Assembly: GCA_030150595.1 (NCBI GenBank)
Contig: JASLFQ010000270.1
Span: 1 to 9,559, forward strand
DNA: 9,559 nt
Reading direction: 5' to 3'
Source: Aquirhabdus sp.
GTDB lineage: Bacteria > Pseudomonadota > Gammaproteobacteria > Pseudomonadales > Moraxellaceae
Every line of letters starts with the position of its first letter. Position 1 is the stretch's first letter. The notes below the pieces were generated by a model that was given only the letters and a program-made list of their open reading frames with translations, was not told the DNA's origin and did no database searches. Shown here in pieces: positions 1 through 6,175 of this stretch. The position numbers were made by a program, and so were the translations under genes.

Positions 1-1
1 T

Positions 2-169
2 TCGCATACCTTTAATACGACTGCTTTAGGGGCTTTGGAAGGGCGTTTAAGTATCGTTAATTTGATGAATAAGGTGTATGAAATCCGTGATGGTTCTGGC
101 GTGGGTGTGGGTGCGCCGCAATTTGGCGCGCTCCGCGGATATTATTTGGGTGTGACGAAGAAGTTCTAA
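2..169 (+). CDS. TonB-dependent receptor, C-terminal fragment
   Basis: This is an open frame entering from the left edge and ending in TAA at 167-169, giving the last 55 residues of a protein. The visible part contains NLMNKVYEIRDGSGVGVGAP and ends in GYYLGVTKKF. That pattern (a 'NL.dkVYe.RDGsG.GVGAPq.G..RG...G..k.F' tail with a terminal Phe on the last beta strand) is typical of one group of TonB-dependent outer-membrane receptors, where the final Phe is the BAM-complex recognition signal. The receptor would import a ligand across the outer membrane using TonB energy. The plug and most of the barrel lie outside the window, so the substrate cannot be assigned. It converges on the diheme peroxidase gene and shares its terminator. 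I am fairly sure of the family and have no evidence for the ligand. Confidence 0.8.
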   Translation, partial: SHTFNTTALGALEGRLSIVNLMNKVYEIRDGSGVGVGAPQFGALRGYYLGVTKKF

Positions 170-190
170 AGCATCGCCGTATTGGTCATT

Positions 191-226
191 AGAAAGGGGC
201 ATTTATTTGATTAAATGCCCCTTTCT
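191..226. terminator. Bidirectional intrinsic terminator between convergent genes
   Basis: A perfect 15-bp inverted repeat (191-205 pairs with 212-226) encloses a 6-base loop, TTTGAT. The core is GGGGC/GCCCC, with A-rich and T-rich ends that give a T-rich descending arm in either direction. It lies 21 bases after the stop of the receptor fragment and 17 bases after the stop of the minus-strand peroxidase gene, so it can end both transcripts. Confidence 0.9.
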
Positions 227-243
227 TTAAGTGAAAAGTGAGT

Positions 244-1674
244 TTATTTATAACCATCAGTCAATGTATTTAGAAACGCAATCACGTCTTTAATTTCAGC
301 ATCGTTGAGCGCTGGCTTATCTCCAGGTTTACGATTAAACGGTGCATCAATGGTGTCAATGTTTGCGCGGTACTTGGCGGGTAAATCATTGAACTTATCG
401 ATGCTGCTATCAGCTTTTTTCGGATAAAATTTTTCAGGATTGGTATCACGTTCGACGTAGAAATGCATCACATCTTCGAGATTATGGAACTTGCCATTAT
501 GGAAGAATGCGTGGCGAGTCACGACATTGCGTAGGGACGGTGTTTTAAATAATCCACAGTTGCTGTCTTGTTTGGCGTAAGCATCCGTGCGAGAAGGGCC
601 ACATATGCCAAGATCATAATAATGTGGATTTGCGTTGGCCTTTATTTCTGGATTACGTGGTACGCCGAGTCCTTCAAACTGATAATCGGTAAACATCGGT
701 GGGCGACCATCAGGCGTTGTTTTATCGAGATGACAAGAGGAACAGTTGCCTTTTTTCGGATCATCGAACAGTTTTAAGCCTCGCATTTCGGCATTGCTCA
801 GTTTTGTTCTTCCTTGCAGATACAGATCGTATTTGCTGTCGTAAGGCGCGAACGATTTTTCTTCGGATTCGTAACGAGCAATGGCAAACAAGGCTTCAGA
901 TAACAGCAGCTTTTTGTCGTTAATGACATTTGATCCAGCAAGCGTTTTAAAGTCATTAATGTAGGCAAGTTTTTGTAATTTCCTCACGATCTCGTCGGCG
1001 GATTTATTACCCATTTCTAGTGGGTTAAGCAGCGGACTGATCGCTTGACCCTGCAAGGTGTCTGCACGACCATCCCAAAAAAAACCACCTTGTGGCACGA
1101 GTGCTGTCGCTGCTGTATTACTATTGCTGGCTTTTGATACGCCTGATGCAGTACGCGCTAGCAGGTTCGGATTGGGTGGCGAAGAGGTCGCAAGACTCGC
1201 GTTAGAAGGTGCATTTGTGGTGGTGTGCGGCTCGTTTCCACCACTGTCTTCTGGCCCAACACTGAAGTTTGGCGTTTCCAGCATGTAGGTCAGTTTGGGC
1301 ACTGCGCGAGCGCCTTGTAATGTTAAATCATGGCCACCGAGTTGTACTGCAAGATCATTGGCTGGACCAAATGCATGATCTGGGTTGTGACAGCTTGCAC
1401 AGGACATTTTTCCTGAGGCGGAGAGTGACGGTTCATAGAATAGTTTTTTGCCAATTTGCGCCATGAAGCTGAGCTGTTTTGATTTGGCTTGCTCGGTCGT
1501 ATTTGTATTTGTTGTGGTCGCTGAATTTGGTGATGGTGTATTTTGATGCGGATGACAGCCGCTCAACATGATAGCAGTGAATAATGTCAGCAAAGAAATA
1601 GGGGCGTGCAACGTTGCTCCCGTGAACTGATGCGAATTTTCTGATGATTTATTTTTTCTTAAATTCAATAGCAT
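244..1674 (-). CDS. Diheme cytochrome c peroxidase / MauG-family lipoprotein
   Basis: The predicted product is 476 residues and belongs to the bacterial diheme cytochrome c peroxidase/MauG family, whose classical members reduce hydrogen peroxide in the periplasm with electrons from small cytochromes. Two heme-c motifs are visible, CASCH at residues 92-96 and CSSCH at 311-315. Between them are the family segment FFWDGRAD (198-205) and LLNPLEMGN (215-223). The second half carries LFKTPSLRNV (375-384) and FFHNG (390-394). The N-terminus has a hydrophobic stretch and lipobox LSGC with Cys40, followed by His rather than Asp, so an outer-membrane lipoprotein is likely. A Thr/Asn-rich tether follows. 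Residues 140-195 are a Ser/Thr/Asn/Pro-rich insertion, which makes it longer than most family members. Cys358 and Cys373 may form a disulfide. The ATG at 1672-1674 lacks a clear Shine-Dalgarno sequence, but no better start precedes the signal peptide. True peroxidase activity, as opposed to oxidative maturation of a partner, is unproven. Confidence 0.88.
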   Translation of the reverse strand: MLLNLRKNKSSENSHQFTGATLHAPISLLTLFTAIMLSGCHPHQNTPSPNSATTTNTNTTEQAKSKQLSFMAQIGKKLFYEPSLSASGKMSCASCHNPDHAFGPANDLAVQLGGHDLTLQGARAVPKLTYMLETPNFSVGPEDSGGNEPHTTTNAPSNASLATSSPPNPNLLARTASGVSKASNSNTAATALVPQGGFFWDGRADTLQGQAISPLLNPLEMGNKSADEIVRKLQKLAYINDFKTLAGSNVINDKKLLLSEALFAIARYESEEKSFAPYDSKYDLYLQGRTKLSNAEMRGLKLFDDPKKGNCSSCHLDKTTPDGRPPMFTDYQFEGLGVPRNPEIKANANPHYYDLGICGPSRTDAYAKQDSNCGLFKTPSLRNVVTRHAFFHNGKFHNLEDVMHFYVERDTNPEKFYPKKADSSIDKFNDLPAKYRANIDTIDAPFNRKPGDKPALNDAEIKDVIAFLNTLTDGYK

Positions 1675-1690
1675 GCTTTTGCTGACTCGT

Positions 1691-1699
1691 ATTTTATCA
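1691..1699 (-). promoter_or_regulatory. Possible extended -10 of the peroxidase gene
   Basis: On the minus strand the bases read TGATAAAAT, an extended -10 (TGn followed by TAAAAT, 5 of 6 matches to TATAAT). There is no convincing -35 at the usual distance. Transcription would start only about 10 bases before the ATG, giving a very short leader. This fits the absence of a visible ribosome binding site but remains tentative. Confidence 0.3.
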
Positions 1700-1713
1700 T
1701 TGCTAGAGAGGAG

Positions 1714-1754
1714 TTGATTTGAATCTGATCTCTAATCAATAAATCTGTTGATTA
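1714..1754. repeat. Repeated TTGATT half-sites upstream of the peroxidase gene
   Basis: Three copies of TTGATT occur in 41 bases: 1714-1719 (+), 1734-1739 (as AATCAA) and 1748-1753 (+). The last two form a perfect 7-bp inverted repeat, TAATCAA/TTGATTA (1733-1739 and 1748-1754), with an 8-base spacer. The first and second form another inverted pair. They lie just upstream of the proposed peroxidase -10, where an operator would be expected. The regulator is unknown, and AT-rich chance repetition is possible. Confidence 0.35.
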
Positions 1755-1780
1755 ATATAGGTTAAACACTTCGTCGAATA

Positions 1781-1834
1781 CAGAAGAAAAACAACATCGC
1801 CAATGATCAGACGCGAATTTGATTACTGGCGATG
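1781..1834 (-). terminator. Intrinsic terminator of the phosphoesterase gene
   Basis: Bases 1795-1808 and 1821-1834 form a 14-position stem (8 perfect GC-rich pairs CATCGCCA/TGGCGATG, then one A.C mismatch, one G.T wobble and four more pairs) around a 12-base loop. On the minus strand it is followed directly by TTGTTTTTCTTCTG, a U-rich tail. It lies about 35 bases past the phosphoesterase stop, so most transcription should end before the peroxidase gene. Confidence 0.75.
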
Positions 1835-1841
1835 GGTATGG

Positions 1842-1867
1842 CTTAAAGGTTATGGCTAACCTTTAAG
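1842..1867. repeat. Stem-loop one base after the phosphoesterase stop codon
   Basis: A perfect 11-bp inverted repeat, CTTAAAGGTTA/TAACCTTTAAG, has a 4-base loop, TGGC. It begins one base after the TAA of the phosphoesterase gene on the minus strand. No U-tract follows on that strand, so it is not a standard terminator by itself. It could protect the 3' end of the message or act together with the terminator at 1781-1834. Confidence 0.6.
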
Positions 1868-1868
1868 A

Positions 1869-3530
1869 TTATTGAGGTTGACCAGTTGTCGTATTCAGAA
1901 GATACGGTGTGTTATTTGGTGGATTGGAGAACATGTTGAAGTTAAACATATTCTGAATCGTACCAGCAATGGCATCGAATGAACCTGGAATACGTTGGCT
2001 ACTCAACCAGTTGTCTTCGATGAAGCGCAAGACAGAGGTTTGATCAGTCAATGTATGGTCAACATAGTTTTGTTTTGCATACGGAGAAATCACAAGTAAT
2101 GGTAGACGTGGACCATAACCACAACGACCTTGTGCTACTTTCCCGCCGTCAACGCCTGGCAGAACTGGAGTTTTGCTAGAAGTACATGATGAAAGGTGAT
2201 CGAAACCTGCAACAGAAATGTGAGATCCATTTACGATGCTATTTGCATGATCGTACCAGCCGTCAGAGTCGTCATACACGATGACCACAGCAGTGTTACT
2301 CCAATCTGGTGATTGTTGTAGCTTATTGATTACGTTGGTGACGAAGTTTTGTTCATCGATTGGATCAGAATAGCCAGCATGACCATCTTGATAACCTGGT
2401 GCTTTCAAGAAACTAACCGCTGGCAAGTTATTGACTGCTAATGCATCGAAGAAATCATGAATGTCATATTGGTGATTTGCGCCGCCATCATTCGCTGTAC
2501 CTACGACTGCAGGAGAGGTTGGACGAGTGTGGTTTGGGTTCGCTGTCGATGCGTAATACTGGAACGGTTGATGATGTGGAATGTAATCGACTTTTTTCAC
2601 GTTGGTAATGGTTGACGTTGTTGAACGCTTACAACCTGTCGTGCCGTTGCTATTTGTTTGCGTTAAGTCAAAACCACCTTCAAAGAAGCCCCAAGTGATG
2701 TTCTTGGCATTCAGAAGATCGCCAACGTTTTTACCTGTCATAGAGAATGTTGTTGAGCTTGAGCACAGATCGCCAGTTGGATCATCATCATCGGTTGCTG
2801 TGAAGCCGCCATTGCCATCTGGTACTAAGGTTGCGGCTGTGTTGCCGTTGCCGTCGGTATATTCATCATAAGTACCATCGGCAGCTTTAGGTAAGCCTGA
2901 ACCTGGTACGGCACCGTTAGTTTGACCAGAGATCAAATTGAGTGCGCCTGGTGTTGATGGACCAAAAGTCGTATTGAAGGAATTATCGTTCATAGCGTAG
3001 TGCTGCGCATAGTTCCACATCGCTGTGACGGTATTACCATCGTAGTAACCCATGACTTGGCCAGTTGTTCCAAACGCCCCAGCGCCACCTGCTGAAGCTG
3101 TACCCGTATATTTCGGGAACAAATCCATCAACAGACTGTCGAATGCTTGTTGTTCTGCTGGATAAGCATGGTTCTGGTCAGAGGTTGCCGCTTGTGTGAT
3201 GTCAAGGCGGAATGGGTTGCTTGCACCAGTACCATTAGCAGTGTTGGTGCTGTTTGGATTTGAGTTAAGTAGGACAGTGCTTAAGCCATTGACTGAAGGT
3301 GTACCTGGGAGTGCCGTAAACTGTTGTTCACCAGGCGTGTTTTTCGCGTTTGGATAAGTTCCGAAGTAGTGATCAAAAGAAACGTTTTCTTGGAAAATAA
3401 CAACTAAATGTTTGATTGGTGTGGTTGTGGTTGAACTTGAATTATCTGAGCTACCGCATCCGCTGAGTGCGAAGATGGCTGCGCCTGTGAGGGCAAGCAT
3501 CAACGATTTGTGCTTGAAGAGTCTGGGCAT
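1869..3530 (-). CDS. Phosphoesterase-family lipoprotein (phospholipase C / acid phosphatase type)
   Basis: The predicted product is 553 residues and belongs to the phosphoesterase family that includes bacterial non-hemolytic phospholipase C and AcpA-type acid phosphatases, which hydrolyse phosphate esters at metal-binding active sites. Residues 39-59 carry the family N-terminal block with QENVSFDHYFGTY; the Glu-Asn pair is the expected metal-binding pair. FGPSTPG (189-195) is the likely region of the Ser/Thr nucleophile. DGHAGYSDP (382-390) and YDDSDGWYDH (419-428) supply further Asp/His ligands. GYGPRLPLLVISPYA (471-485) is the conserved C-terminal block. The N-terminus has a signal peptide with lipobox LSGC (Cys25) followed by Gly and a Ser/Thr-rich tether, so outer-membrane anchoring is likely. 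Cys256, 300, 449 and 470 could make two disulfides. The ATG is preceded by GATGAGAAA, a weak ribosome site. Whether the substrate is phospholipid or small phosphomonoesters cannot be decided. Confidence 0.88.
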   Translation of the reverse strand: MPRLFKHKSLMLALTGAAIFALSGCGSSDNSSSTTTTPIKHLVVIFQENVSFDHYFGTYPNAKNTPGEQQFTALPGTPSVNGLSTVLLNSNPNSTNTANGTGASNPFRLDITQAATSDQNHAYPAEQQAFDSLLMDLFPKYTGTASAGGAGAFGTTGQVMGYYDGNTVTAMWNYAQHYAMNDNSFNTTFGPSTPGALNLISGQTNGAVPGSGLPKAADGTYDEYTDGNGNTAATLVPDGNGGFTATDDDDPTGDLCSSSTTFSMTGKNVGDLLNAKNITWGFFEGGFDLTQTNSNGTTGCKRSTTSTITNVKKVDYIPHHQPFQYYASTANPNHTRPTSPAVVGTANDGGANHQYDIHDFFDALAVNNLPAVSFLKAPGYQDGHAGYSDPIDEQNFVTNVINKLQQSPDWSNTAVVIVYDDSDGWYDHANSIVNGSHISVAGFDHLSSCTSSKTPVLPGVDGGKVAQGRCGYGPRLPLLVISPYAKQNYVDHTLTDQTSVLRFIEDNWLSSQRIPGSFDAIAGTIQNMFNFNMFSNPPNNTPYLLNTTTGQPQ

Positions 3531-3569
3531 GATTTTTTCTCATCATCGTGATTGGTTATGAAGTTGACG

Positions 3570-3591
3570 GAGCAACTTAGGAGCGACTTAG
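3570..3591. repeat. 11-bp tandem direct repeat in the phosphoesterase leader
   Basis: GAGCAACTTAG (3570-3580) is followed immediately by GAGCGACTTAG (3581-3591), with 10 of 11 bases identical. It lies 40-61 bases upstream of the phosphoesterase ATG. An 11-bp period equals one helical turn and is the spacing used by OmpR/PhoB-type response regulators, but the motif itself is not one I recognise. Confidence 0.6.
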
Positions 3592-3614
3592 AGTCTAGTG
3601 AGGCTTTGTTTCAT

Positions 3615-3636
3615 AATCGTGAAGGAATTGTGAAAA
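3615..3636 (-). promoter_or_regulatory. Weak Pho-box-like direct repeat
   Basis: On the minus strand TTTTCAC, AATT, CCTTCAC, GATT form two 7-base units with 11-bp spacing. This resembles the PhoB box (CTGTCAT, 4 A/T bases, CTGTCAC), but each unit matches only in part. TAGACT, a possible -10, lies downstream toward the phosphoesterase gene. Phosphate control would suit a phosphoesterase, but the match is too weak for more than a suggestion. Confidence 0.2.
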
Positions 3637-3747
3637 AGTGATATGCCCAGTACACATATTTTGTTGTAATAAAAAGTAGATTGAATTTGAGTCAGTCGAT
3701 ATGTCCGAATTTAATTAAGATTTCTTAAAAAAAATATTCAATAATTG

Positions 3748-3776
3748 TTCTCATATTGCAAATGAGAATTATTCCT
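3748..3776. promoter_or_regulatory. Fur box (iron-responsive operator)
   Basis: A perfect 7-bp inverted repeat, TTCTCAT/ATGAGAA (3748-3754 with 3762-3768), is embedded in GCAAATGAGAATTATT. Aligned with the Fur consensus GATAATGATAATCATTATC, bases 3758-3776 match at 12 of 19 positions by hand. It overlaps the proposed promoter of the siderophore receptor gene, so iron-bound Fur would block transcription. Iron repression fits the receptor-hydroxylase pair downstream. Confidence 0.7.
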
Positions 3777-3784
3777 GTTATCTT
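3756..3784 (+). promoter_or_regulatory. Sigma-70-type promoter of the siderophore receptor operon
   Basis: TTGCAA (3756-3761) is separated by 17 bases from TATCTT (3779-3784), which is preceded by TG one base upstream (3776-3777), making an extended -10. An A8 tract at 3727-3734 lies where an UP element would be. The Fur-like palindrome overlaps it. An alternative pair is TTGTTA (3796-3801) with TATAAC (3820-3825), spaced by 18 bases. Confidence 0.5.
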
Positions 3785-3964
3785 TAGCAAATGCTTTGTT
3801 ACTATTTTATTTCAGATTGTATAACTTTTAATCTGAGTGCGAAATTTAAGTGTTCTGATTTTTTTGACTTTCGTTGCAGGATAGGTCTTGGATTCATACG
3901 CTGCATGTCAACGTGGTACGTTCTTCATATATATCGCTATTGTTCGTTATAAGGAAAAATTTTG

Positions 3965-6154
3965 ATGTCATTTAAACTCAAACGCTTAACTGCACTCATC
4001 GCGGGAACCTGTGCAGCTGTACCCTTTGCTTATGCGACAGATGATCAGACTCTGCCAACAATTACCGTGCAAGCAACGACCAAAACAAGTAATTACAAGC
4101 CTACCTATTCGACCGTTGGTGCAAAAACATCACAAGAGCTACGCGATATTCCACAGACTGTGAATGTCGTGAATAAAAGTTTGATGCAAGCACAAGGTGC
4201 AACTTCACTTGCTGATGCGTTACGTAATGTCCCGGGCATCACCATTGGCGGCGCTGAAGGCGGGCAGATTGGTAATAATATTAACTTGCGTGGTTTTACC
4301 GCACGTACTGATATTTACATTGATGGTTTCCGTGATCGTGGTCAGTATTACCGTGATGTGTTTGATCTGGATCAGGTGGAAGTATTACAAGGTCCATCAT
4401 CCATGCTTTTTGGACGCGGCTCAACAGGCGGCGTGATTAATCAGGTCACCAAACAAGCTCAATTAAAGGATTTCACAGATGCTTCTGCGACTGTGGGTAC
4501 TGATGGTCGTGCGCGAACTTCATTGGATACCAATACCAAGCTCTCTGATGATTCTGCGCTGCGTTTGAATGTGTTTGCGCAAGATTTACAAACCACACGT
4601 GATGGTTTGTCAAATAAGGATTTTGGTTTTGCACCAACCTTCCGCTTCGGGATTGGCGAACCGACAGAAATTACCGTTTCAGCATTGTTGCAGCATAATA
4701 ATGATATGCCTGATTATGGTGTGCAGTCGCTCAATGGTCGTCCGATTACTGCTTCAACGACGACATCATATGGTCTTTCAACGGATCATACCGATCAAGA
4801 CATCGCGATGCTGAATGGTGTCATCAAACATACGTTTAATGACATCTTTGAATTGCGTAACCAAACTCAAGTGAACCGTTATACGACGGATGCGATTGAA
4901 ACGGCACCTCATGCGCTTGGCGTTAAGACTGGTGGCGTGATTACTGCATTGCCGACGCCAGCTTTCGGTAATTACAACCCAAGCCAACTTTGGGTGGAGT
5001 TACAGAGCCATGATCGTAACATTACCGACACGAGCATTGATAATCAGACTGATTTGATCAGTAAGTTTAGTACGGGTTTTATCAAACACGAATTGATCAC
5101 AGGTGTGGAAGTAGGTCGTGATACCTATCGGAATCAGTCGCTGAGTCGCACGGGTAATGGGATGCCAGCGGGCTATGTGGGCTGGGTTTCTTTAGAGAAT
5201 CCGAACACAGCGACATTACCTGCGATTACTGGCACTTCAGGAAACTTAGCACAATCTAGCGCTAATTCGTTTGGGGCTTATTTTAATGACACGATGACAT
5301 TGACGGATCAGTTGAAGCTCGTTGCCGGTTTGCGCCATGATCGTTTTAATGCAGAAATTAATAATTCGATCAGTGTGCCAGTAGGGCAGACTAAGCAGAA
5401 CAGTAGCTTTACAAGTCGCCGTGCGGGTTTGATTTATCAGCCTAACGAAGATCAATCCTACTATGCGTCGTATGGCACATCATTTGATCCGCTATTAGAG
5501 CAAATGACATTTACAAGTGGTCAGCAATCACTACCACCGACCAATACTCGTTCTTATGAAGTTGGTAGCAAGTGGGATCTATTGAATGATAAGTTGTCCT
5601 TGAGTGGCGCCGCATTTAACGAATTGCAAAATAATGTCTACAGTCTTGATCCTGGAACGAATACGTACTCCCCAGCAGGTAACTGGCTGATTAAAGGTTA
5701 TACCTTGAGTGCTGCAGGTCATGTTGCTGACAATCTGCAGATCAGCAGTGGCTTTATGCATTTGATTCCGCGTGTTGTGAATACAACTGATGGTACGAAT
5801 GGTAGTACGCCAGCCAATACGCCGAAGAATACGTTTAATATTTGGACAACGTATAATGTGACCCATAATTGGGAAGTTGGTGGTGGTCCATTCTTTATGT
5901 CAAATCGCTTTGTCGCAAATACGGGTATAAGTGCCACTTTGCCGCAGGGTAATATTGATAAAGTATCTGTGCCTTCCTACACGCGTTGGGATGCGACGGT
6001 GGCGTATCATGAGCCGAAATATGAACTTCGTGCAAATCTGTTGAATATCACGAACAAACGTTATTATGATGCTTTGATTCAGTCTGATGGCGGTCGTTCC
6101 GTGCCTGGCATTGGCCGTACATTACTGCTGACAGGCACCTACCACTTCAAGTAA
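3965..6154 (+). CDS. fiu: Catecholate siderophore TonB-dependent receptor (Fiu/PiuA type)
   Basis: The predicted product is 729 residues, an outer-membrane 22-strand-type receptor that would bind ferric catecholates and pass them to the periplasm using TonB energy. The signal peptide ends at AYA (residues 22-24). The TonB box LPTITVQA is at 30-37. The plug runs from about 58 to 165 and contains DIPQTVNVV, LRNVPGI, LRGF, IDGFRDRGQYYRD, VEVLQGPSSMLFGRGSTGG and INQVTK, the last parts of the usual plug signature. The rest is an Asn/Thr/aromatic-rich barrel ending in LTGTYHFK, so the usual terminal Phe is followed by one Lys. I chose ATG 3965, with AAGGAA at 3951-3956 about 8 bases upstream; a TTG one codon earlier is in frame. 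Assignment to the Fiu/PiuA subgroup rests on the sequence and above all on the adjacent PiuC/YbiX-type gene, a pairing known in Escherichia, Pseudomonas and Acinetobacter. Confidence 0.9.
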   Translation: MSFKLKRLTALIAGTCAAVPFAYATDDQTLPTITVQATTKTSNYKPTYSTVGAKTSQELRDIPQTVNVVNKSLMQAQGATSLADALRNVPGITIGGAEGGQIGNNINLRGFTARTDIYIDGFRDRGQYYRDVFDLDQVEVLQGPSSMLFGRGSTGGVINQVTKQAQLKDFTDASATVGTDGRARTSLDTNTKLSDDSALRLNVFAQDLQTTRDGLSNKDFGFAPTFRFGIGEPTEITVSALLQHNNDMPDYGVQSLNGRPITASTTTSYGLSTDHTDQDIAMLNGVIKHTFNDIFELRNQTQVNRYTTDAIETAPHALGVKTGGVITALPTPAFGNYNPSQLWVELQSHDRNITDTSIDNQTDLISKFSTGFIKHELITGVEVGRDTYRNQSLSRTGNGMPAGYVGWVSLENPNTATLPAITGTSGNLAQSSANSFGAYFNDTMTLTDQLKLVAGLRHDRFNAEINNSISVPVGQTKQNSSFTSRRAGLIYQPNEDQSYYASYGTSFDPLLEQMTFTSGQQSLPPTNTRSYEVGSKWDLLNDKLSLSGAAFNELQNNVYSLDPGTNTYSPAGNWLIKGYTLSAAGHVADNLQISSGFMHLIPRVVNTTDGTNGSTPANTPKNTFNIWTTYNVTHNWEVGGGPFFMSNRFVANTGISATLPQGNIDKVSVPSYTRWDATVAYHEPKYELRANLLNITNKRYYDALIQSDGGRSVPGIGRTLLLTGTYHFK

Positions 6155-6175
6155 GTTGATACGTGAGTAAAGAGT

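Larger units (their letters stand above)
3531..3964. other. Divergent intergenic control region
   Basis: These 434 bases separate the phosphoesterase gene (leftward) from the siderophore receptor gene (rightward). The left part (about 3541-3640) holds an 11-bp tandem repeat and a weak Pho-box-like element. The middle (3727-3784) holds an A8 tract, a Fur-box-like palindrome and the proposed receptor promoter. The right part (about 3791-3964) would be an untranslated leader of roughly 170 bases, with a 7-bp stem-loop TCAGATT/AATCTGA (3812-3818 with 3830-3836) and a small palindrome AACGT/ACGTT (3910-3922). I see no convincing gene in it. It does not match any riboswitch I can recognise. Confidence 0.7.

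Noticed and set aside
244..1674. Naming the diheme protein MauG or MbnH.
   Set aside because: No methylamine dehydrogenase genes and no MbnP-like partner are present, and the motifs fit the broad peroxidase family.
2602..2871. An 89-residue plus-strand open frame inside the phosphoesterase gene.
   Set aside because: It is antisense to a well-supported coding region and has no export signal or recognisable domain; it reads as a shadow frame.
3558..3641. A 27-codon plus-strand frame beginning MKLTEQLRS in the divergent region.
   Set aside because: It has no ribosome binding site and no likely promoter, and it lies over the leader repeats of the opposite gene; chance is the simplest explanation.
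3962..3964. In-frame TTG one codon before the receptor ATG as a possible start.
   Set aside because: The ATG at 3965 has better spacing to AAGGAA and is the stronger codon; the extra residue changes nothing.
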